A stretch of DNA of 64,000 nucleotides from Oxyruncus cristatus (Eukaryota > Chordata > Aves > Passeriformes > Cotingidae): positions 1-64,000 of the forward strand of contig VXAY01001000.1 in the NCBI GenBank assembly GCA_013399855.1, written 5' to 3'. Of the stretch, positions 57,201 through 64,000 are shown in pieces; position 1 is the stretch's first letter, and every line of letters starts with the position of its first letter. Position numbers and translations under genes: made by a program. The notes beneath the pieces are model-generated. The model searched no databases. It was not told the origin of the DNA and worked only from the letters and a program-made list of their open reading frames with translations.

Positions 57201-60200
57201 ACACACATCAACAATTTAAGCTCTTACATAGCGAGCTCTAGTTCACCTATCACCAAATCCCAGGAACATGGAGTGGGGTGGAAAGGAAGTCAGACCAATC
57301 CAGGAGTCATCTCTCCAGGGCTTTTCAGTAGATGCTCTGAAGTCACTTGCCCGGTTTGGCACTTAAAATGGGTGGCCAGGACCGGTACCAAGGCTTAAGA
57401 ACTTGCAGTGATTCTTGGTGCATGTCACTGCCATTCTGAGGAGCAGGAGCTATCTGAGCTCACTGTAACTCAGAATAAAACACAATCACTGCACAGAAAC
57501 CCAGCTGCCACCGTCCCACCAGCTGCTGTCACTGATGTCCCCACCACAAGACAGCCAGTTCCCAGGTGCCTGCAGGACAGGCACACCACCAGCAGGACAG
57601 CTGGTACCCACCTTCAGCTTCTGTATCTTCCCAGCCAAGGAGGAGTGTGTTCCCACGTGCTGGAAGAGCGAGGGCTTGAAGCGGATCCTCAGGTTTGCCT
57701 TCTGCCTGTCGCAGTGTTTCTGAAATGAGACGATCCCGCTGTGCCCCAGGCTCAAACCTCTGCGGGCAACTGTGGCCCATAAGAGGGATGGACAAGGTCA
57801 TGAGGAGTGACAGACAGCCCTGCCTCTCCATCTCTGTGCCCTTCTGCACTACTTAGGCTCTAATTTGGCAAGAGGGCTTTTAATCACACTCTGGAGAAAC
57901 TGAGTGACTCTTGGCCACTCACCCACAGGGCTCTGCTGGGCAGCCAGAGTACCCAGGCCTAAGTGCCAAATTTCTCCTTGCCAAGCATAGTTTAGAATGC
58001 TGAGCAAAACCTGTCTGTGCTGTCAGCAGGGACAGCCAGAGAATTTAGTTACTTTTGTCCTTGGCCTATTGGGAAAGCCTTTTTCCTCCAACTCAGAGCT
58101 TGGGATCACCGATGCCTGAAGGTACAGTAAGTCCTGGGATGACTCAGAGCCCAAGTGAACAGGTACCAAGTGTGGGCTCTTTTTGGATGGGCAGTTTCCA
58201 GTTTGCTGGCAGGTGTTGTAAGCAGATGTTCAGCACGTGCCATTGTCAAAGCTGCTGGGCTGTTTCACGCCTGTCCACCACATAAATAAACTTGGAGACG
58301 CAACTCCATCCCAGGCAATGATTTTTCATGGTGTGGAGGGAGAGAGACGATGGAGAGGGAATAAAGGACAAAAGGGAAAAACACTGAGAGCGTGGGGAGG
58401 TGAGAACTCACATTTTAAAAATAGTTCATTTCTCTCAGTTTGGGGGAGCAGGACAAAAATACAGGTTAAAAACTGCAGGGAGAGGGTATTTGTTATCTGG
58501 CTTTCACTTTTTCCAGGAAAAGAAATGCATGCACACCCCTAACACCATCTGCTCTTGCAGCCTCTCACCCAGGAGAAACCCCGGCAGAAATCCCACCGCG
58601 GGTGCTGTGTCACTGGATGCCTGTCACAGACAGGGCACCAAACCAAGCCCCCGCCAAGGGCTGCCTGCAAGGGCCACTGCCACAGTGCAGGGAGCTGGGA
58701 AATTCCAGGCATGACCCCTGCAAGCTGCAAAGGAGATAATCCCCTAATCCAGCTCACGTTACATTAGAAAATTAAAACCAGCCATGCTAATGGGACAGAG
58801 CCTACTCATTGCCAGCAGCACTGGATGGAACCCCATCAGGTCTGTCTCACTCTGGATGAGGAGAGGAGGAGGAAGGGGAATGGAGGGAGCTACAGCATCT
58901 CCTGATTTCTCTTTCTCCCCTTTTCCCCTTCTGCTAAAGAAACGTTCACTGAAAGCAGTCTTGTCTCAGCCAAGCCAGGAGGGGGAATGGCTCAGTTGGT
59001 GGTAAGAAGGTCATCCTTTCACACAGCTCTACCACAGGTAAATCTAAAATTAGTTAAAAAAGAAAGAGCAGAATATATCCAGAGCAGGCAAAGCACTTAC
59101 CAAAAGCTCAGGTCAAACAAACTTTCAATCAAAAAGACAAATCCTCCCTGCTACCAATTTGATTCTGCACAGTGGGATTTACAAGGGAAAGTCATGTTTG
59201 AAAGGGAGCTGTGCAGAGTTAATCATGCAAACACCGGGGGAAAGGAGCCAGAAATCCACATGGAAAGTAGGTTAATTTTTAAAAAGGCAACATGTTTAAG
59301 AGGTTTGCAGTTTCCCCTGGGAAAACGTTGGTTCCGCCAGGTAGGAAAAGACGAGTGCAGACGAGTTAAGGAGAAGATGATCCTGCACAGCAGGATCTGC
59401 ATTTAATCAGTGCTCAAGCTGAGGATTTTGAAGGCAGGGGCACAGACAGCAGCATCATTCCCAGCTCCATCCCAGCATCCCACCAACCTGGCTTTACCCA
59501 TGGCTGTGAGGATTGCGGGGGCTATCCCACAGGTCTGGGGATTGCTTTGTCACACCTGAGCATATGGTTTGAACTTCCAAAAGGACTCAGTGGACATCAC
59601 CTGACACTGGTCCTGCTGCACATGGGGGATTGGAGCTGGCACCATGGCCTCTGCCAGGGATCAGGCCAAATTAAACCACATTCTGCAGAGGCCTGAGTAT
59701 GTCCCATCCTCTCAACACATAAATACAATATTAATTCCCAGAGTGACCACTTGCTCTGGCATTTGTCACCACAACGTAGTTGTGACCATGAGGTCTGCCC
59801 TAAGTGACTGGCTCCAAGCTGTGCACGGGGACTCCACTACTGGTTCTCCACTGGGGGAGGAGGGTGAACAAGCATTTGAGTAAATACAGTATGTTCAGAG
59901 GGGAGATAGGAGAGTATCTGGTGGTGAGCTCATCTTTCACCTGCTGCCACCCACATTCCTCCTCTGCCCTTCCCACTCACTTCAGCATCTCACTGCTGCT
60001 GCTGATGGGAGCTCAAGCACAACCTCTGCAGGGCGCGGGAGTTCATGGCTTCGTGTGGACGTACCTCCACAAAAGAGATGGCAGCATGAAAACAGAGCCC
60101 ATTTCACCTCTCTGCGCCCTCCTAGAAACCCTGACGAGAGCTTTGCGTGCTCTGGCTTCCCTTTGGCAGACTGTGCAGGGGGGCTTGCTCTGGGTTATCC

Positions 60201-62655
60201 GGGGTGAGCTCCCTGGGCAGCCTCCATGTGTGCTCCGGGCGGGCACGGCACACGGGGCTGGCGTCAAAGGGTCATTCTGGGGTTACAGTCAGTGAGTAGG
60301 GAAGGGCTGCAGGGAGAGAAGCACACCGGAGTGAAAAACAACACAGAAGAATGGGGAATGTCTGCTGTCCTCGAGGACTGGAGGAGGAACACCCTGTTAG
60401 TGCTTAGATGCAGAAATAATGCTTTTTCTGGCAGCTGCAGAATACAAAAGCCTGAACTCCCCGGTCTCTGCTTACACAATTCACAGGGGCACCCTGCAGC
60501 ACACTCCACAGGGATGGCATGGGTTGGTGCGAAGTCAGTTAGCACCAGAGCTCACAGGAAAAGTCCTCTGGAGACACAGCCAAGCGTGCATTTGCTCACA
60601 CACACTACAGAAGGTCTCCCTTCAACTGAGGTTGTTTACGTACTGCATCTTTCTCAGGGTTGCAGACTTTCACCCAAAGGATGTGATCCAGCAGCCAGTC
60701 AATGGGTTTGTCCTTATAGAACATCAGGATGAACTCCACAATCAAGCTCAGATCCAGAGACTTGAACATTTTTCCTATAGCGCAAAGAAAGAGAGAAGAG
60801 AGAGGAGCTGTGGTATGAAATGGTCAAGAATCAGAGCTGGGGGGCAAAAAACCTGGGAGACTCGGCTGTGAAGGTTGGATCTGTCCACCTCTCTACGCAA
60901 AGGAAATACCATGTGGCTCTGGTTTATGTACCAGCACTGCTGGCACTGCTAATACAGTTCCGGATTTAATATTCATTGCAGAATTAGAAAGCATTAGAGT
61001 CTCACAGGTCACAACAGTATCAAAAGGTCTAAAACTCTGCCATTCAGTAGTGAGAAATAAGGATGAAAAACATTCAGCCAGCTGCAGGACAGACCATTTC
61101 CTGCCTCAAAAACTACAAGTTTTAAGCCAGTCAAACCAGTATCCAAAACAACAGATCAAACTGCTACTGCAGCCATGTACTGCTGTTCCCAAAATAGTTC
61201 TGGGCTGATGTAAACTTCCTTTTGCACACTCTTAGGCAAATCCAGATCCCATCCAGCCTAAAAGCTACTGGTCACATTTAAGCTTCTGGCTGTCAGCTGG
61301 GCCACTGACCAGGTTTATTTTTACTAAAAATGAGTATCACCAGTACCAGCTGAGAGGATCTTTCTCCCCTGTGCAAACACAAGGGTCATTGCAAAAATAG
61401 GGAGGGATCAAGTCCAAGTATTTTGCCATCTCGTGGGGACAATTTGTTTGACCAAGAGCATAAATGCTGGCAAGAGCCAGCAGTCATTTGTGCCTGTGCC
61501 TGAAAGGACCAGGGTGAGTGGGGGAGAACATTACCAATGAACCCCAGCTGAGAGAACTCCAGGATCATCCACTCCTCGGAAGGCTGCTGCAAGGCAAAGT
61601 TCTTCATCGTGCTGAGATAGTTTGGTTTGGCCACAATATCATCCTCCAGCTGCAAAAGGAAAGGACACTCAGTGCCAGTGACACATGCAGGTCACAGGTA
61701 CAGTCTCGCTGTGCAGAGCAATCCCACCACAGACCAGAGGAAAGCTTTGGCACAGACCCAGTTTATTTCAGAAGATGCTCCCAGCAGATTTTTCTCATCC
61801 AACCTAAAAGGTAAAGCAAACAAGGATTCCTGCCCTCCCTAGGTGGGAGGCCTCCAAGTCTACAAGTACCTTAGAAACCCAGCTTTTGAACCTAACTGGT
61901 TAAAACCCGCTGCCACTCTGCTGCATCACACAACTGGACATGCTCTTTGCCCTCTCTCAGCTGGTAAGGGACACGGTGAACTGTCAGTACCCCCATCTCC
62001 CCTCTGCCCCCAGCACCACACCCACCTGCACGTAATAAATGCCCTTGGACTGGGCATACATCATTAAAAAGCAGTAGTCCAGGTTCTGCTTTGTCCTCCA
62101 CCTGCAAGAGACAAAGACAGTGGGAGTGCTGGCCTCTCCTGGGATAGTGGGGTGCTCCAGGGAGCCTCCCAAGGCCTGGTTTGAGCCAAGAAGGTGACAC
62201 AGCTCTGGGAGGTGGAAGGGATGGCATTCAGCCTCTCCCTTTTGGTCTCACACTGGTCAGATAAGAGTTACTGGAAAGCTCACGGACTTCCAAAGTGAAG
62301 ATAATTTGGGTTAAAACGAGGCACTTGTTTGGTGATGGAAACACCACAGCACAAGGCAAGCCTGGCAAAGCTGGTGCCAGTTCATCCCCACCACATCACA
62401 CCACACACTTCCAGCTCTTGCATAAAGCAAGTTTAAGGGCCTCGCCTGACCCTGCAGAGCTTTCTCTGCTGGAGTCAGTGGGGAAGATGCTACAGCTCCT
62501 TAATTCAGGGCTTGCTTGTTTATAAGCTCATTGATTCTTACCTGACTCTTTCCTTGGGGTCCCCAAAGGATTCCCTCAGGTGGGAGAAATCAGGATAGAA
62601 GTGCGGAGATGGGGAAATGACCTCCAGGAGACCTGAGTGTATTTCCTTTGGGAAT
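54250..62655 (-). CDS. MGAT4B: GnT-IVb (alpha-1,3-mannosyl-glycoprotein 4-beta-N-acetylglucosaminyltransferase B), 5'-partial, last 10 coding exons, 346 aa
   Basis: GnT-IVb is a Golgi type II membrane enzyme that adds beta-1,4-GlcNAc to the alpha-1,3 mannose arm of N-glycans, opening a branch. Ten minus-strand exons join in frame to give the C-terminal 346 residues of a protein that is 548 long in human; the cytosolic tail, membrane anchor and stem lie beyond 64000. The visible part starts [20 protein letters not shown] and contains [20 protein letters not shown], whose EDD is the DxD-like metal and UDP-sugar site. It ends with the C-terminal domain described as lectin-like in GnT-IVa ([17 protein letters not shown] to [16 protein letters not shown]). 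Similarity to human MGAT4B is very high in the catalytic part, and the LTC4S neighbour supports B over A. One intron has a GC donor, and the last intron is 75 bases and in frame. Confidence 0.96.
54274..54348 (-). other. MGAT4B: MGAT4B last intron, 75 bases, in frame and without stop
   Basis: It begins gtaggc and ends ttctttcag on the minus strand. Its length is a multiple of three and no stop occurs in the coding frame. Retention would insert 25 residues rich in Pro, Arg and Gly before the last seven residues. Confidence 0.85.
54349..54461 (-). CDS. MGAT4B: MGAT4B penultimate exon, [11 protein letters not shown] to IILSE
   Basis: The acceptor precedes 54461 and the donor gtaggc starts at 54348. 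It encodes [20 protein letters not shown] then [17 protein letters not shown], matching the human C-terminal region. Confidence 0.95.
54462..55470 (-). other. MGAT4B: MGAT4B intron
   Basis: A 1.0 kb intron. It contains a 35-base direct repeat at 55040-55074 and 55103-55137 and a poly-T tract at about 54740-54756. No gene was recognised. Confidence 0.65.
55040..55137 (+). repeat. Direct repeat, 35-base units at a 63-base spacing
   Basis: Unit 1 (55040-55074) and unit 2 (55103-55137) both begin caagatggatttg and end gcttcag, with only a few transitions between them. The 28 bases between the units differ. It looks like a local duplication within the intron. Confidence 0.8.
55471..55558 (-). CDS. 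MGAT4B: MGAT4B exon, [12 protein letters not shown] to DGYIQI
   Basis: The acceptor (ttctgcag) precedes 55558 and the donor gtacag starts at 55470. It encodes [20 protein letters not shown] then RTPDGYIQI, aligning with [13 protein letters not shown] of human. A second AG six bases inside could also serve as an acceptor; the outer one best matches human. Confidence 0.92.
55559..56017 (-). other. MGAT4B: MGAT4B intron
   Basis: A 459-base intron, GT-AG, GC-rich. Frames crossing it are chance. Nothing else was recognised. Confidence 0.65.
56018..56096 (-). CDS. MGAT4B: MGAT4B exon, [10 protein letters not shown] to VEVLPFD
   Basis: The acceptor precedes 56096 and the donor gtaagt starts at 56017. 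It encodes [20 protein letters not shown] then EVLPFD, starting the C-terminal domain. NTT is a possible N-glycosylation sequon. Confidence 0.95.
56097..56508 (-). other. MGAT4B: MGAT4B GC-AG intron
   Basis: A 412-base intron starting GC (56508-56507) and ending AG (56098-56097) on the minus strand. GC-AG introns are a known minority class spliced by the major spliceosome. This donor (AAG|GCCAGT) departs from the usual GCAAGT at the fourth intron base's neighbour, so it is weaker than typical. Confidence 0.8.
56509..56702 (-). CDS. MGAT4B: MGAT4B exon, [11 protein letters not shown] to LRIE; followed by a GC donor
   Basis: The acceptor precedes 56702. It encodes [20 protein letters not shown] and on through [20 protein letters not shown] to KPLRIE, ending two bases (AG) into an Arg codon. 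The intron then begins GCCAGT at 56508. Only this junction gives [11 protein letters not shown] in frame; the nearest GT, four bases on, would shift the frame. Confidence 0.93.
56703..57611 (-). other. MGAT4B: MGAT4B intron
   Basis: About 0.9 kb with GT-AG ends. It contains a 10-base inverted repeat with an 8-base loop at 57187-57214. Nothing else was recognised. Confidence 0.65.
57612..57719 (-). CDS. MGAT4B: MGAT4B exon, [11 protein letters not shown] to KIQKLK (36 codons)
   Basis: The acceptor precedes 57719 and the donor gtgggt starts at 57611. It encodes [20 protein letters not shown] then [16 protein letters not shown], identical to the human stretch as I know it. Phase 0 at both ends. 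Confidence 0.96.
57720..60643 (-). other. MGAT4B: MGAT4B intron between the KMFKSL and KHCDRQ exons
   Basis: A 2.9 kb intron, the largest of those fully visible in this gene. At 58986-59015 there is a stretch (aatggctcagttggtggtaa) resembling a tRNA A-box, with no convincing B-box after it. No gene was recognised. Confidence 0.65.
60644..60774 (-). CDS. MGAT4B: MGAT4B exon, [10 protein letters not shown] to NPEKDA
   Basis: The acceptor precedes 60774 and the donor gtacgt starts at 60643. It encodes [20 protein letters not shown] then [20 protein letters not shown], within the catalytic domain. Confidence 0.95.
61535..61649 (-). CDS. MGAT4B: MGAT4B exon with the EDD motif
   Basis: The acceptor precedes 61649 and the donor gtaatg starts at 61534. 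It encodes [20 protein letters not shown] then [18 protein letters not shown]. The EDD is the DxD-like donor and metal site. Confidence 0.96.
62026..62101 (-). CDS. MGAT4B: MGAT4B exon, [11 protein letters not shown] to YYVQ
   Basis: The acceptor precedes 62101 and the donor gtgggt starts at 62025 on the minus strand. It encodes [20 protein letters not shown] then IYYVQ, almost identical to human MGAT4B. Confidence 0.95.
62542..62655 (-). CDS. MGAT4B: MGAT4B exon, FPKEIHSG to DPKERV (first visible)
   Basis: On the minus strand the acceptor AG is at 62657-62656 and the donor gtaaga starts at 62541. It encodes [20 protein letters not shown] then [17 protein letters not shown]. It enters with one base of a split codon and leaves two bases into an Arg codon. 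Confidence 0.95.
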
Positions 62656-64000
62656 CTGAGGGAGGAAAACAGCAGTAACAAACACCTCCATGTCTGACAC
62701 ACCACAGACCCATCACCGAGCCGCAGACCCAAACAAAAAATACAGCCCCTAAGGTCAAACTTCCCCAGCAGCTAGTGCACTTCCAGGCCTCACCAAAGGA
62801 CGTCAGCAGGGATTGCCACGGAGTTTTTAAGCTGTTCTCTCCCTCCCATGGTCTCTATTAGCCCCACATGCTCCTCCTCCCTCCCGTGCACACACACAGG
62901 CCAGCTTTAAGGACCGGCCGTGAGCACCAGGTACTCTTTACAGGACTAAACGACCAGCAGATGGGTTCACCAAAGAAAGGACTTGCTGGCATTACTGGCA
63001 TTTAGAGATTTCCCAAATGCATCAGTAATTAAAATTAATTTTGCCAAGATTATGCTGTACATTTCTGCTAGGTTGCTTAAAACACTGCTGTGCTGTAGTT
63101 CAGAGAGCCAGCAGGAATTCCACCTAGTTCTCTTATGCTGACAAAATCAGAATCTATTTTTCCTATAATGCGGTTAAGAACTCTTTAAAGAGTCAAACAG
63201 AAAATAATGTCACCCATCTGAAAAGCAGGCACCTACATCACCCTTGCAAGCAATACCCCAGGATTGCTCTAACTGTGAGAGATAAGCAGGAAAACCAGTT
63301 ATTTTTATATTGCCTTTTTGAGAACATTTGGTGCAAGGCTGATTTCCTTTGTTTGTGCAGAGTCTGGAGGATGGGAGATGGGGCAGAGGGAGACAAAGCA
63401 GCGAGGTTGCCAAAAACTTCTCACTTATTTTTCCCTTCCTTATTCCTTCCTTGGGACTGGCAGGTTTTTCAGCTAACATTTTCAAATCTCCCCTTCCTCG
63501 GGCAGCAGCGAAACAGCAGCTTCTCACTGAGCTGACAAAACCCGCGCTGAGGCAGCAACAGCTTTTTCCCTCCTGTGAAAGAAAAGTCCAGCCTGCCCTG
63601 GCCCCACACCACCTCGATTCAATTTGGAAGAAAAATAATTTCAGTGAATCAGGGAGGGGCAGGAGGCACTGGAGAGGGGGATGACGAGAAATCAAATCAT
63701 TAAGTCAATTAAAGTTTCAGGTCTTCTGCACAGAGGAGCTCTCTGCAGCGGCGCCCGGTAATTTCATCAGGATCCATCGGACAATCAGTCCATTATCCCC
63801 CGATAAGTGCGTCCTCCTGCCAGCAGGCAGAAGGAGGGGAGCCCTGCCAGCTCCTGCACAGCAAGATGGAGGGCTCTGTTTCAGCTCTTCTGCAAGTGCC
63901 CGGGAACACAACCCTCCCCACGCACTTCCCAGCCCCTCTCCCATCATTGGCTCGGGGACGGGAGGATGTGCTGCCCTTTTGCTTCTCCTTCGTAGGGTGA
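62656..64000 (-). other. MGAT4B: MGAT4B intron continuing past the window edge
   Basis: I searched the minus strand for upstream MGAT4B exons, such as one encoding the segment before FPKEIHSG, and found none. The stretch is therefore intron up to the window end. Nothing else was recognised in it. Confidence 0.6.

Larger units (their letters stand above)
60775..62541 (-). other. MGAT4B: Three MGAT4B introns (60775-61534, 61650-62025, 62102-62541)
   Basis: These introns separate the catalytic exons and have GT-AG ends. They contain no feature I recognise beyond short chance frames. Confidence 0.65.

Noticed and set aside
62656..64000. Search for upstream MGAT4B exons or another gene (for example SQSTM1)
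   Set aside because: No stretch on the minus strand matches the expected N-terminal half of GnT-IVb, and no other gene was recognised.
1..64000. CRISPR arrays, rRNA genes, tRNA genes and viral gene remnants
   Set aside because: No regularly spaced repeats, no recognisable rRNA, no complete cloverleaf with both A and B boxes, and no retroviral protein similarity noticed.

Overview
The window is vertebrate nuclear DNA, almost certainly from a bird. Genes are split into short exons with GT-AG introns, a CR1 retrotransposon tail of the avian type lies in one intron, and GC-rich promoter DNA is lost in an assembly gap. I cannot name the species. No bacterial, phage, CRISPR or operon-like content is present.

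Four protein-coding genes can be read exon by exon, in the same order as on human 5q35 as I know it. CANX (calnexin, + strand) has a non-coding first exon at 1-49, 14 coding exons at 7473-16753 giving 605 residues, and a 3' UTR ending probably near 19.1 kb. MAML1 (mastermind-like 1, + strand) has its promoter and the start of exon 1 in an 805-base run of N (20253-21057). The end of exon 1 and exons 2-5 run to 40026 and give 966 visible residues. LTC4S (leukotriene C4 synthase, + strand) has five exons at 46024-52579 giving 152 residues. MGAT4B (GnT-IVb, - strand) has its last ten coding exons at 62655-54250, giving the C-terminal 346 residues; its 5' exons lie beyond the right edge.

Two of the four genes act on N-glycoproteins: calnexin folds them in the ER and GnT-IVb branches their glycans in the Golgi. 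MAML1 is a nuclear Notch co-activator and LTC4S is an ER or nuclear-envelope enzyme of eicosanoid synthesis. I see no sign that they form one pathway; this looks like ordinary conserved synteny.

The rest is intron, UTR and short intergenic DNA. It holds one clear CR1 tail, one probable older CR1 relic, two fragments resembling MIR SINEs, short tandem duplications and several perfect palindromes. The points most worth a second look are a GC-AG intron in MGAT4B, a 75-base MGAT4B intron that is in frame and free of stops, LTC4S and MGAT4B poly(A) signals placed so that their 3' ends could overlap, the MAML1 Notch-binding segment lost in the gap, and an unidentified small minus-strand ORF in MAML1 intron 1. 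I did not find a previously undescribed biological system.
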